From the NCBI RefSeq assembly GCF_017916325.1, contig NC_090163.1:752501-816500 (forward strand): DNA of 64,000 bases. Reading direction: 5' to 3'. The translations under genes were made by a program, and so were the position numbers. Source of the stretch: Leishmania martiniquensis (lineage: Eukaryota; Euglenozoa; Kinetoplastea; Trypanosomatida; Trypanosomatidae). The notes below the pieces were generated by a model that made no database searches, was not told the DNA's origin, and saw only the letters and a program-made list of their open reading frames with translations. Below, in pieces: positions 28,107 through 39,559 of the stretch; position 1 is the stretch's first letter; every line of letters starts with the position of its first letter.

Positions 28107-31100
28107 CTCCGTTTCGGGGCTCGGCGGGGGGGCCTGGATATGGCTCCGGGTCGGTGAATCCGTGTGTATCTGCGTTTACTAAACAGAGAGGGAGAGGGTG
28201 GAGCTACTCTGGTCAGTAGCCGCACAGAAGAGATTGCTTCAAAGGAAGAGCAACTGAAACTACGGCAGTAGCCTGACCGTTCGGAGACGTCCCCGCACAG
28301 GCAGTACTCACAGAAAGGGAAAGCTGCCGAACTTGAAGGCGGAAAAAGCGAGCCGGCACAGAGAGTGTGGTGGTGTAGCCGTGGCACGAAGGCGAAAGGG
28401 GGAGTGCCCACAACTCCGCCACGATGGTAAGCGAAAAATGGCCGTTTTGCGTACGCCGACGGTCACCGTGGAAACTCCCCGCTGATGCGTGCACCCACAG
28501 TTCCGTTTCACGGGCACTACCCCTCTGATTGCTTGCCCCCGCCCTGCTTCGTTCGTCGACGCTCGTCTCCCCTTCCTTTTTTTACTACAGCTCCCTCCGC
28601 CCTCTTCGCAACAAAAGTCAGCCACGCACCGACTCCTGTGGGCCGAGCCGAATGCGGCTGAGGGGGAGTGCGGGGGCGGGGGGGGGGGCACAGAAAGCAC
28701 ACGAACAGATGGAAGCGTGCAGACAAGCCGTGCACTACTGGTACCTGTGTGAGTGAGCGAATGGGTGAGCGGATGTGTGAGCGGCAGCGTCGCGATCGCC
28801 CACCGGGCGCGTTGGTAGAGAGAAGCCACAAGAAGGGAAGCAGAGGCGAGGATGCTGCATTTGTTTGGGAGAAAAAAAAGGAAAGGCCTGCACCATGGGG
28901 AAGTGCAGTGAGCCACAGTAGTGGTAGAGATGCGTGATGTCTGCATCGGTAGCCCCGTCGTCTGGAGATGATGACCCGGCGACGTAATCGCTCCGCCGCA
29001 GTAGCATCCCGCTGCAAAGGCGCCTCGAAACGAATGGCACCGCATTGCAAGAGAGGGAAGCTACGAGAAACTTAGGGAAGGAGGAGGAAGCGGGGAGTCG
29101 CCTCTGTATGTGAGGGATCACAGCACTCAAGTCGTATGCCCAGCAGCAGCCTCTGTCTCGATGCTCTCAAACGCACAAACGCACGCGAAGATGCCGGCGC
29201 GTCCAGCAGAGGCCGACCGTGCAGCACCCCATTTCTCTTTGCTAAGCCTCCTCAGCACGAGTACACACACACGAATGCCCCTCCCCGTCCCCCTTGGCGT
29301 GCAGACGGCGCAAATCCATGTCAACACTACACATCACTGCGTGAATCTAAGACGGCCACAACTCACGCGTGGCGTTCAGTTTGCGGTGGAGTTGCGCTGT
29401 ATGATCAGGTCGGCACTTCTCACGTGTGTGTGTGTGTAGGAGGGGAGGGGGAGGGGGGCAGCGAAGACAGGGAGAAAAAAGAGAGGGAAGGGAATAAAAC
29501 ATGAAACGAGACGGTATAGCACACACGCACACACATACACATACAGAGGGGTCACGCTCTCCACAGAACGCAGGAAACAAAAAATTTCTCTGTGCGTTTT
29601 GCGTTTGTTCGCATCTGTGTTTATGTGCCAAACAAGAACAACTCTAACACACCCGTCACAGGGCTGTACCGTACAGAGGAGCGAGACGAGGTGGTGCCAT
29701 CTATACCCCCACCCCCGCTACCTCACGGTTCCCTGCACCCTCCACGCTCACGAGCATACCCATACATGCAGCTTCCCCAACCCCACTTACAAAACGAGCA
29801 CGATACAGAAAGCGCGCATACCTCTCCTCCCCTCTACTCCCTTCCTCCTGAATTCTTCATGCTGCGACGCGTCATCGTCATTTCACCCCTGAAACTCTAA
29901 GCTCCATCATGTACACAGAGGTGTGCGCACACATGTGTGCCGCCCGCCGTCAAAGAAGGTCGGCAGGTGCGCAAGATGGTGCGCGCATAAGCGAGTAGGC
30001 GGGGCCGAGAGAGAGAGATGCGGTTTATCCACGAAGGTGAAAAGAGGAAATACAAAACATCACACTGAACCAAGACGTACAGAGGGGAAGTGAAGCGAAG
30101 ACGAGACACAAAAAAAAAAAACGTTGCGCCCATACTCCCCGGCCCCTATACATAAATATATATATGTGTGTGCGGGTCAGACAGACACATCTCCATGTGA
30201 GGACAGGCTCGCAAAGACGTAACCCAGAAGCTGCGAAAGCTGCAGGAAAGAGAAGGGGTGCAGTTATCACAAGAGGGGATGGAGGCGGGGTGGGGCGGGA
30301 GGAAGGGGGGCCTATGTGGATGAGGGGAGGAGGACGTCAAGTAACAGAAGACAAACACAGAGAGAGAGAGGCGAATCAACAGGCGGAAAAGCTCTAATAC
30401 AGAAAGGACAACGAAAAAGAGGGACGAAGAAGTAATAGAACAGTGACACACTTTAGAAACCGCATCGTCATGGGTGGAGCTCGCCAGCCTACACACATGC
30501 ACAGCCGCATGAGCATCCTCTTTCGTACGCGCTCCCTCCCTCGCATCGAGCTACCTTTACAATCCCCAAACGGGAAGGCAACGCGCGCGCCAGCCACAAG
30601 TGAGACGCACCATCGGCATCGGGCGAAGTCACATGACCGGTCGCCTTTTCCAGCTTGAAGAGGAAGGGGGAGAGAGAGGGGGGGTCAGCCAGGAGGGCGG
30701 AGGAAGAATGCGGTGAGAGGGAGGAGAGACACAGCAATAATGGCAAGGACTACCGCACTTACACGCACAGACACACAGATACACCCCCCACAAAGTTCAA
30801 GTAAAGAAAGCAACAGAGAGAGAAAGCCGATCTCTATGCCTCTCTTCTCCGTCTGGACCGCCCCTGCCTTCCTCGGGAAGGTGTATACCGGGAGAGGGGG
30901 AGAGGGAAAGAGAGAGGGAGAGGTCACGTGCACCAGCTTACGTGCAGTCAGAAGATGGCAGCGTCGTGGAGTCGTTCGAAAGGCGACAGAAAGCAGACGC
31001 TGTTCGAGGTGTGACTGAGGGAAGACGCAGAGGGCGTGAGACACGACCTGCACGGGACAACATTTCTGCAGTTTGCATTGCTTTCCCCCTTCCTCTTTCG

Positions 31101-32044
31101 CATCCCTGGAGCTGAAACACACACATTCTCTCTCTCGATGTCTCCGCTCCTCCGTCCATCTGTCACGCGCCGCTTTCATCCACTTCCCTCTCTATGGGGC
31201 ACACCCATTGTACACCGCGCCATCAGCCCTCTCACACTTCGACTCCTCTCAACGCGAAGGAGGCCGGCACGGGTACCCAAAGGGAGAGCAACACACAAAA
31301 GAGAGATGCGCGCGGTAAGACGGAGAGAAGGCCAATTGCAAGCAAGCGAGAAAAACGGTGCAGCTCGCATCGTCCGGCTCCTGCAGTACACCAGCCTACA
31401 CAACCCCCACCCCCCACCCTACCCCTTTCTCTCCCTCTCCCCCTTGCTCTCGAGCTATGCGCGATGAGAGGGCTGATCATGTCTCCTATCGATACCCCCG
31501 CGGCACTACCACACAAGGGGGGCGGAGAAACACGTGCGCCGGCTCGTCCACTGCACTCCTCAGCAGCCTATCGCGGAAGACAGCGAAAAAAGAAACGCGA
31601 GTGTCGCACCTGTGACAAGAACCGAGAGCGCGAAAAAAAAAAGAGGACAGAGAAAGCTAGAGGGGAGGAGGAAGGGTAAGGTGGAAAGCGCGGCAGAGGC
31701 CTCCAGAGGGAGAAAGCGAAAAAAAAATGCTCGAACGCAGAGGCACTGCTTTACACCGCACACACACACACAGACACAAATACGCACGCGCAGTGAAGCT
31801 ATAAAAACAAAAAGCCACGCACGTGAAGAGTCACAGCATGCAAGCGCGAAGCACAGGAGTCGGAGAAGAGGAGAAAAAACAGGACGGCAGTGCGGCAATG
31901 AGACGTCTGAGATTGACACCACAGCGGGCCGGTGGCGCCACGAGCTGAGAATGGTGATGTCGTGCGCGCCTCGATGTCTATGAGCAAAGATGGACTCCAC
32001 GTAGGCACACGCTCGCACATGCATGCTCTGTTTTCTGCACGCAC
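28107..32044. other. 3.9 kb intergenic between the LRR protein and the TRPC4AP-like gene
   Basis: No gene supported. Alternating GA-rich tracts (28650-29110, 29430-29570, 30240-30430, 30650-31000, 31280-31350, 31620-31900) and CT-rich tracts. Short CA/TG runs occur at 29420, 29520 and 31750, and a TA run at 30150-30165. The longest minus-strand frame (28308-29045) is Ser/Pro/Leu-rich with Thr-His repeats and shows no recognisable domain. The size suggests long UTRs or undetected non-coding RNAs. Confidence 0.5.
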
Positions 32045-34342
32045 TCAGAAAGCTTGTGAGACGGACTTGCGAAGTGGTGGGTTCGGGTCCTGTGACGGGG
32101 ACGGTTCGATGCAAGGCGGGAATGTCTGGATGCTCGCGGATCGCTGCAGCTCTACTCCCTCCGGGTGGTGCTCGCCAGATTCGTCGTTCGGGTGCGCAAT
32201 GTCCGGGGGTATATCCTGCGACACCTGCAGCGTCGTGCACCGCTCCGTCACCATGATGCTCGCATTTTGGCTCATGCGGCTCAGAGAGCGCTGAAGGGAG
32301 TTGGTAGTGGGAAGAAGCTGTGCTTGGTGGAGCTGCTGACCCTGCTGCTTGTGCGACCCGTCGTCGCCAGCGTCCGCCGCGGCAGTGGCCCTACCGTAGC
32401 TACTCGATCCGGACTTGCTGTTCATGCGCTGGTAAGCCGACCCGTTGGAGCCGCTCGGGCTCGCTGTTGTAGCGCTGCCCTTCGCACGGAACCCGGTCGA
32501 CTGCGGCTGGTTTCCAGGACTGCTGCTACGCTGGGGGCTGGCAGTGGGCCTGCCACTGATGCGCTCACCAACGCCACAGTGACACTCCCGGCGGGCCTCG
32601 AGTTCACTGACGCGGGCCGTCAGCGCCTGGATCTGCGAGTGCTGATGCTGAATGGAGCCCTGTAATACCTTGATAATCCTCTTGAGCACCCTTGTTGTGT
32701 CCGGATTACACGGGGTGTCCTGCAGCTCGTCTACCAACGCCTCGATGCTCTCGTCGACTTTCTTGGAAGGTGCGGGTAGCAGGTGCCCTGCCTCGGCTTG
32801 GGGAGAGCGAGATGAGGAGTGGAGAGACGCCGGCACAGAGCGCGGCGCCCGAGGCTGCGCACTGGCATCTGCGGATGGAGCAAGGTCACCCGGCGCGCTC
32901 TCTCCGTGCCGATGTCGATGGCGATGTGGGCTGCCGTTCTTCTGCCGACTGCGGCGAGAGGAGCTACGATGGGACGGCGGCTCCTGCACCTGCACCGCGT
33001 CCTGCTCTGCCGGGCTTACAGCGCGCGACGAGCGGCTGGCCGGGCGACTGGCTGGACGGCTTCCGCCGCGCTCACTGCGGCGGTGCGATGATGCAGTTCG
33101 GCTCGCAGGCTGGCCATCAGCCCTCGAGCGTGACTGTGCGCGGGAACCTGCGCGAGACTGCCGGCGCGACTGCGCACGCGAGTAGCGGCGCAGGCTCTTC
33201 GTGGCCAGGTACGCATCACGGTCGTCGGGCCCCACGTAGATGGGATGCAGGTCCAGCTTTTCCTCCCGCATCGCATTGCCTTCGTCCACATTGGACGCAA
33301 TGAGCTCGCAGGCGTCGGTGACGAGTGCGGCGAGGGTGCTGTTCGTCTCCTGCACAGCCTGAATGAGAGCTAGTGTGCTCTTTGGGTTCAGCTTCCACCC
33401 GTAGATATCCAGCAGGAGCAGAGTGCGGTTGTGCGGGATGGCCGACAGGACGGTTGCTGCCGCCTCAGGGGAGGGGCTCATGAAGCCTAGGAAGAGCTGT
33501 ATGAGCGACGTGTTGCGGGCAATGACATCAGCGAAGAGCACGATGGTTCCGCTATCCAGCTGGTTGTGGCGCATATTTAAGCGCTGCACCGTGCACGCGG
33601 GGTCCAGGAGAGCCCGCACAAGCTCCCTACCACCCTCGCCGCTGATGCGGTTGGCAGTAAGGTCAAGCGTAGAGAGGCATACCGCGTGCGGAATGCTGCG
33701 AGCGATCTGCGCGGCTCCATTGTCGCGCAGAGCGTTATAACCGAGATGGAGGTGCTTCAGCTTCGGTGCAGTCCGCAGCGCCTGCCCAATGTACGAGGCG
33801 GCGTCGCACTCGATCTTATTGTTGTGGAAACTGAGCTCCACAATATCGGAGAAGGACTGCTGCAGCGCCGCCGCAATCGGGATAACGCCCAGCTTCGTGA
33901 TGTTGTTCTCGGAGAGATCCAACACCTTCAAGCCGCACCCGCTTCGGGACAGAGTGTTCCCAATAACCACTGCCGCCTGATCCTTCAGGTTGTTCTTGCC
34001 GAGGCGTAGCTCGCGGATGTGGTTTGGGTTGGCCTCGATTGCCTCCATCAAAGCCGTCACGCCCGGCAGGCCAAACGAGTTCTCCTCGAGCACCAGTACC
34101 CGCAGCTGGCTGCTGTCGCTGAGCGTTCGAATCACCTCTGCGACGCAGCAAACATCGACATCGTTCAGCGGGAGGGTGCCTTGGCCCAGTGCAGCGGTCT
34201 TGGCATCTGTGTCGAGGGCTTGGACAAAAGCATCGGAGATCTGCGCATGCTCACGCTTGCAGGCGCTCATGTACGCCCCCGCTGCAGCACTGTGCACCAA
34301 TGCCATCGTTGTGCGCTTCTCTTTTTTTCGTGCCTTTCCCAA
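32045..34342 (-). CDS. RNI-type leucine-rich-repeat protein with Arg/Ser-rich tail and coiled coil
   Basis: Encodes 765 residues. From about 70 to 330 there are successive 28-residue leucine-rich repeats of the ribonuclease-inhibitor type: LRVLVLEENSFGLPGVTAL, IRELRLGKNNLKDQAAVVI, LKVLDLSENNITKLGVIPIA, then IVELSFHNNKI, LKHLHLGYNALRDNGAAQIA and LSTLDLTANRISGEGGRELV. These form a curved binding surface. Residues 385-490 are dominated by Arg/Ser/Gln and Arg/Pro/Ala/Ser repeats with a His/Arg run, probably disordered and basic. A short coiled coil (about 548-582, TRVLKRIIKVLQG to ALTARVSELEA) follows, then a Ser-rich tail. Such proteins in flagellates are often cytoskeletal or flagellar, but nothing here fixes a partner. 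There is no signal peptide or membrane span. Met13 (34306) is a possible alternative start. Confidence 0.86.
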   Translation of the reverse strand: MGKARKKEKRTTMALVHSAAAGAYMSACKREHAQISDAFVQALDTDAKTAALGQGTLPLNDVDVCCVAEVIRTLSDSSQLRVLVLEENSFGLPGVTALMEAIEANPNHIRELRLGKNNLKDQAAVVIGNTLSRSGCGLKVLDLSENNITKLGVIPIAAALQQSFSDIVELSFHNNKIECDAASYIGQALRTAPKLKHLHLGYNALRDNGAAQIARSIPHAVCLSTLDLTANRISGEGGRELVRALLDPACTVQRLNMRHNQLDSGTIVLFADVIARNTSLIQLFLGFMSPSPEAAATVLSAIPHNRTLLLLDIYGWKLNPKSTLALIQAVQETNSTLAALVTDACELIASNVDEGNAMREEKLDLHPIYVGPDDRDAYLATKSLRRYSRAQSRRQSRAGSRAQSRSRADGQPASRTASSHRRSERGGSRPASRPASRSSRAVSPAEQDAVQVQEPPSHRSSSRRSRQKNGSPHRHRHRHGESAPGDLAPSADASAQPRAPRSVPASLHSSSRSPQAEAGHLLPAPSKKVDESIEALVDELQDTPCNPDTTRVLKRIIKVLQGSIQHQHSQIQALTARVSELEARRECHCGVGERISGRPTASPQRSSSPGNQPQSTGFRAKGSATTASPSGSNGSAYQRMNSKSGSSSYGRATAAADAGDDGSHKQQGQQLHQAQLLPTTNSLQRSLSRMSQNASIMVTERCTTLQVSQDIPPDIAHPNDESGEHHPEGVELQRSASIQTFPPCIEPSPSQDPNPPLRKSVSQAF

Positions 34343-35025
34343 CTTGGAACCGGAGAATGAATACGGCGAGGAAGGCGCACTCGGCTCCGCACTAACGTCT
34401 CCGCCAGCAGCAAGTCTTCGAAGGACTGTGTTTGTTGAGCGAAGCTGCTTTGCTCAGGGATGCGTTCTGGGTGGGTGGGTGTAATGCTCAACCCTTTACG
34501 CCAGAGAGGTACAGCGGAGGCGGATAACAGCAGGCGATGCGAAGAGGCCGGCAAAGAGACAGAAAAGTGGGGAGAGGGAGGGCTGAGAGACACGTCGCGC
34601 GGAGATGGAGAGTGGACATGGCGTGCGCACGCGCGCGAGAGAGAGAAGAATCCACAAGGGAACTATGGGGAAACGGAGGGGCAAACGCACACGCAAACAG
34701 CGGCACGAGGAGCTGACACAGTTAATCCTGCGCTGCCCAGGCCTCTCCCTCCCTCCACCCCCCTCCACCCACTCACACGCATACACGAGACCGGCACAGA
34801 CCGGGAAAGGGGGAGACTTTTGGGTTTCTTCATCTCTTCTCGAAGACGTTTTTTCTTCGCTTCATTCTGCAGGCGAGAGATGTCCCTCCACAGCAAACGT
34901 CGCACTGTCGAAGAAAAACTTTATTATTTCCGCTTTTCATTCATACTGCACCGTCGCAGCCATTCCACGCGTCTCCCCTCTCGCCCGTAAAGCATTCAGT
35001 TCAAACGTCACTATGCCCACCACCA
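34343..35025. other. intergenic upstream of the LRR gene, left flank of R3b
   Basis: GA-rich plus strand at 34500-34830, consistent with the 5' flank and splice signals of the LRR gene. No gene supported. The 323-codon plus-strand frame 34605-35576 is this biased spacer fused by chance to the open frame of R3b. Confidence 0.5.
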
Positions 35026-35664
35026 CCGGCCTGTCGCAGGCCCAACCGCTCCGCGGTGCGAAGCAGTCGTGCTTACACCGCGCATCCAGGCGCCGAGTCG
35101 GCCCATCTCAGCACATCCGCCTCGACCGTTACTCGCTCGGCCCCTCCCGCTGCGAGCATCACCGCCCCACAGCCGCTCCAGCGATGCCAGGCGCCACCTG
35201 CCGCACCTCTCGCGGCCCGGCTCAGGCTCCCCACCAGTGGGCAGTGAGGGCCGCGCAAGGCATCTTCGAGTCACGCTGGCACGCTGCCTATCACGTGGAT
35301 GGCGCGAGCACGCCTACGGTCGCAGGTCGCTCCGAGGCGACGCCATCCGCAAAGCTACATACACGCGGACTCGGATACGCCGTAGGTGCGTCACCCCGCT
35401 CCCAACAGAAGCGCATCAGCATCAGCAAAGGCCGCAGGGAGGGCTGCGCGGGCTACCCGCACAGAGTGGGGCACGGCACACACACACACAAGCCGAGACG
35501 CTGCCCCGCCAAGAGGGGTGTCCCCACCACCACCGCCAACAGTCAACAGCCGTTCATCACGGAGCGCCGCAATTAGGCGACGAAAGTAGGAAAAAAACGA
35601 GAGCGTTGAAGGATGCGCGTACAGCTGTGTGAGGTGCCGGGAGAGAACGTCGGCTGCAAATAGA
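35026..35664 (+). repeat. R3b: second copy of the 639-bp repeat
   Basis: Equal in length and orientation to R3a (20643-21281), with a single observed substitution at 35602. The left flank (CCCACCA) and right flank (AAGGAGAGAG) differ from those of R3a, so this is a discrete unit rather than part of a longer duplication. The two copies bracket a 14.4 kb segment with RpiB, the TRPC4AP-like gene and the LRR gene. Confidence 0.92.
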
Positions 35665-36623
35665 AAGGAGAGAGAGGTGAAAGATGAAGGAGTCGCTATA
35701 GCGTCACATCTCATAAAGGTGAGGTGTAGGTAGCAAAGGCACCCATGAAAGCACCTTCGCCGTCCCTCTCTCTTGCTCTCTCTTTCTCTCCATCGCACGC
35801 CACTCAGGGATGATGACGGAGCCGACGTTGCAGAGCGAGAGAGAGGGAGAGAGAGAGTTCATGGACAGGAGTAGACGGGAAGGATTTGTTTACCGCACCC
35901 CCTCGCCGACTCAGCTCTGAGAGCGCTGTGGCTTACTTGCATCGCCTCGCACAGCGGCAGAAGCACTACCCATCACCGCTCAGTGCCAGCGGCGTGTGCG
36001 CACAGAGGCGGCTGTGTTTACCCTGTCCCATCCGCATCCTTCTCTGCTGCGGGGCAGTCATTTCTCATTTTATTTTCTGACGTCACCCCACTGCCTTTCG
36101 AGTGCTACAGGTCTCGGCACACGCTCAAAAACACATCACACACACGAAGTAGGTGAACGAAGGGGTAGGCGCCGCTGAAAGGCAGTGCAGCGAGCGAGCG
36201 CGAGCGAGACGACTGAGCTTTCGAAGAGGAGCGGTCATAACTGCGCAAGCAAGGGAGACAGTGATTGATGGATACAAGAGAGACCGAAACGTTAAAGAAT
36301 GAGTGGCGTGGACACACGACGCAGGAGGTAGTGACCACGTCGGCACGCGCAGCAGAAGAGAAAACAGCAGGCCGAAGAGAAGGGGAAAACATGGGGAATA
36401 TCAGAGAGAGAGACAGACGGGGGGGCGTCGGCGCATGAGCTCGATGAGGGGGCGGATGGAAAAAGAATAGTGCGAGAGCATCATTGGGCAGCGGCGTCAT
36501 TGGCACCGCGCTGCAGCCAGCCCCTCCTCCGGAAAAACGGGGCGCCCCCCTCGCACCCAAGACAGAAAGATGAATCGGAAAAAAGAATAGCCAAGGCAGG
36601 AGAACGGCTCAAAGGGGCGCAGG
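35665..36623. other. intergenic downstream of the 109-residue membrane protein gene
   Basis: No gene supported. Purine-rich on the plus strand at 35820-35880 and 36160-36470. It would contain the 3' UTR of the small membrane protein. Confidence 0.5.
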
Positions 36624-36953
36624 TCAGGCTGAGATCCGGTACGGCTCACGGAACGACGGCAATGAATGAGCGACGGTGACGCCAGCCGTCTCGGGAAAGG
36701 TGAGCGGCGCCGCCTCCGCTGGGAGTGGGCAGCGCTGCTTTACCATCTCCTCCGCCCGCTCCCGCACCACAAGCTGCTCCGACGGCAGCCGTCGCCATGC
36801 TGAGGTGGCGTACAGGGCCACCAAGGCAAAAATCATGAGGGCTACGACGCGGTACTGAGGAACGAGTAGAACACAAACGACGAGGTAGATGCAGATGGCG
36901 GCCAAGCAAGCGTAGTACAGCACCCGACAGCACATTCCAGTGACACATGCCAT
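36624..36953 (-). CDS. small two-span membrane protein, paralogue of the gene at 38006
   Basis: Encodes 109 residues and I do not recognise the family. Two hydrophobic segments, at about 11-31 and 36-52, are followed at once by WRRLPSE (53-59) and a polar C-terminal tail of about 50 residues. The upstream neighbour has the same plan: two spans, then WRRLPSE, then an Ala/Glu-containing stretch ending in a Cys, then a Pro/Glu-rich tail. This shared motif in the same position relative to the second span is the main evidence that both are real genes. No signal peptide cleavage site is evident; the first span may act as a signal anchor. The function is unknown. The start is the first Met of the frame. 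Confidence 0.65.
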   Translation of the reverse strand: MACVTGMCCRVLYYACLAAICIYLVVCVLLVPQYRVVALMIFALVALYATSAWRRLPSEQLVVRERAEEMVKQRCPLPAEAAPLTFPETAGVTVAHSLPSFREPYRISA

Positions 36954-38005
36954 TAGTCTCTCTTTCTCTTTCTCTCGCTGTGTGTGTGTGCCAAGCAGTA
37001 GTCTTGGCCGGTAGAAGAGCGTCTACAAAGAACCTCGAAAGACGAACGAAAAGGGAGTGGTGCCAGTAGAATGTGTGTGCCAGTAGAGTGTGTGTGTGTC
37101 TGTGTTACAGGAAACATGGGGCGGATGCGCTCCGTCTGGCGCGCACCTGCTGTGGAAGTCAGCCGAGCTTTGTCCATATCCGCAACGCAGACGAGGTAAC
37201 CGTGCCCATGTCTGTGCGCCTCTCCCCCCTCAGTCTCCCCCGCCGCCACCACCACCTAGGAAAGGAAGACGGCACACAGAGAGAGGAGGGCCATGTGCGG
37301 GATACGCGTCATTGCTCGTTCTTGACCGAGTTCGGGCCTCCGCTCCTCCCTGCCTCTCCGTTGCATTTCTTGACCATATCGCGTCATCTTGCAAATCATC
37401 AATGGTTTCCGCTCTCTTGCTGGCTGGTGACACGTATCCGTTGGGTGTTCATTGGCATCGCAGTCCGGCGAGCAGAGTGTGCTCCTCAATGGTGGCACGC
37501 CCGCACACCCGCCTTCGAGCGAGCGCTCGAGATGCCCCACCAAGAGAAGCATGCATACAATACGAAACAGATAAGGGAGGAGCAGAGCGGGTACAAACGG
37601 CAGAGAGAGAGAAAAAGAGGGAGATGGAGGGAGGAGGAGGGGCCTGCGCGGACGAAGACAAAAAGAGAAGGGAGGGAAAGACGGTGAGAGCGCACATACA
37701 CACAGAAGCAGAGGTGGCGACTGCGCCATCCGCTCTGGGTGGGGAGCGAGAGGGATGTGTCGGCGAAGTGGCGAGAGCGTGTGAATGTGGACGGCACACA
37801 CACACAAACATGGAGGAAAGAAAGTGGAAGCGCACGCAGTAAACAGAGAGGAGAGACCATCCCCGGTACACAGATATACGCTATACAGGCACCTGCTGAG
37901 TGAGAAGACATCACCGAGTATTCGGAGAGTGAGCAGAAGCGCTGGGTGGGGGGTGGGGTTCGTGACCGACTGCAGACGCGCCACAAGGGGGCGGCAGTTG
38001 CCCTA
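36954..38005. other. intergenic between the two small membrane-protein genes
   Basis: No gene supported. Contains a CT tract and CA runs at 36957-37100 and a long GA-rich plus-strand tract at 37550-37860, the likely splice signal region of the downstream gene and the 3' UTR of the upstream one. Confidence 0.5.
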
Positions 38006-38533
38006 TTATCGAATGGCGCAAGCAGCAGCGGACGGAATGAGAGACGGATAATACTGATGCACCTGCAGTTCTTCGTGCCGGCAGTCGGGCGACGATTCGG
38101 GCTCTGCAAGAGCATAGTAGCCGCCACAACGGAGGAGAATAACTTCGGCGCTCTTCGCCTCTAGCAGGCACCTCTCCGACGGCAGGCGCCGCCAGAGGGA
38201 AAAGACAACCGTCGGTAGCAGTAGGGCCCACATAATCACGGGGCCGCGCCAAGCTGCGGACGCGACCATCGCATACACCATGAAGGCGTAAACGATAGCC
38301 AGTCCGCACCAGTACGTGACGAAAAAGAGAAGCGGCAGAATGCTCACATCGAGAGGCTGCACCTCAACGTGGCCTGCGGGCATTGCCACGGCCGCCACAT
38401 TGTCATGCTGCGAGCGCTCTGGGGTCACGATGCAGTTCCGCTGAGGTGCAGAGAGCGCGCCCATCGGCGTTTCGGCTGGGAAAAGGCTCGGCTCTTCGAA
38501 CGGAGAATGAAGGGAAAACGTTTCGCAGGACAT
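38006..38533 (-). CDS. two-span membrane protein, paralogue of the gene at 36624
   Basis: Encodes 175 residues from the Met at 38533 (MSCETFSLHS). A hydrophilic N-terminal region of about 60 residues precedes hydrophobic segments at about 62-92 and 98-113. The second span is followed directly by WRRLPSE (114-120), then LEAKSAEVILLRCGG and a Glu/Ser/Pro-rich tail. The motif, its position after span two and the length of the tail match the next gene downstream (36624-36953), which lacks the long N-terminal region. The open frame reaches 38860, but the added 109 residues are Phe/Ser/Leu-rich and look like translated splice-signal DNA. The family is not recognised and the function is unknown. The pair probably arose by tandem duplication and diverged. 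Confidence 0.65.
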   Translation of the reverse strand: MSCETFSLHSPFEEPSLFPAETPMGALSAPQRNCIVTPERSQHDNVAAVAMPAGHVEVQPLDVSILPLLFFVTYWCGLAIVYAFMVYAMVASAAWRGPVIMWALLLPTVVFSLWRRLPSERCLLEAKSAEVILLRCGGYYALAEPESSPDCRHEELQVHQYYPSLIPSAAACAIR

Positions 38534-39559
38534 GAGACCAGCGAACGCCGTGTGCCTTCTTACTTCTCGAGCCAATGGGGCAACTCTGCTCTCTCTCTCG
38601 CCCGCTCGCTCTGCGAAAAGAGAGATGCACAGCTGATGCTGCGAGCGGGTCGTGATTGCTGAGTGCTGCTGCCTCGGGTAAGAAGTGAGCTCGGCTGAGC
38701 GGTAGCAGAGCGCCACGAGGAGAAGAAAACAAAAGGAAAGAGAGAGAGAGCAGAAGAGGAAGTGAGGAGACACCTGCCGGTCTGGCCAATGCGGAGGGAA
38801 GACGACGTGAAGAAATGGAAAAGAAATGAGACCGAAAACAAAGCCTTTTTGGTGCTTCAAAGGCGTGCGCCAAGATTGAAGAGATGAGCGCGGCGTAGAG
38901 GGTGGCGGAGAGATGAGACGTATATGTGGGCATGTGCATGCGTGGGAACGTCATCCAAACAGATTCAATTGAGACGAGGGGGAAGGGAGGGAGGGGGGGG
39001 CATTGATGAGAGGAAAGTGAAGGGGTACAAACGGCGTCGGTGTTGTCCTGCACTTCCACTACAAGACACCAAAGGCATAAGAGACTACTAAAAAAGGGGG
39101 AGAGCCCCAGCTGCAAGCAGCGCATTGACCTCGCCGAGATGACGATCGCAGTCGCATTCGCTTCGTGAGCGCGCCCACTCGCGCCCAGCCGGAGACCTAA
39201 AATAGAGGTCTGCAGCGCCCAGAGAAAAAAAAAGTGGAAGCTTGAGTTCGACAAGCATGAACTCTCCTGGAGGAACGCACACTCACACGCGCCCTACTAA
39301 GGCTCCCCCTCCCTCACACCACCCATCAACGCACCCGCTGACGGCAGTCAAGGCCAAAAGAATGGCATGAGTGCACTGCTGCCGCGAAGACGGAAGCAGA
39401 TGTTGCGCATAAGAGGCGCCTCGCATCCGCCCTCACACCAGCAACGCAGCGATAACAAATGCCCCCCGCCATGCAGCCTTTTATTCCAGCGTCCGCAATA
39501 GCCGTTTTCCTGCCAAGGAATGCTCGTACAACTCACCCCCAGCGGCCCCCCGACGAAGA
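38534..39559. other. intergenic, right of the 175-residue membrane protein gene
   Basis: No gene supported. CT-rich on the minus strand near 38700-38770 and 38960-39030 (possible splice signals for the gene at 38533). It runs up to R2b without any visible target-site duplication. Confidence 0.5.

Noticed and set aside
34605..35576. 323-codon plus-strand frame ending in R3b
   Set aside because: The first half is GA-rich spacer and the second half is the repeat's open frame. In R3a the same repeat frame is joined to unrelated sequence, so this is a chance fusion.
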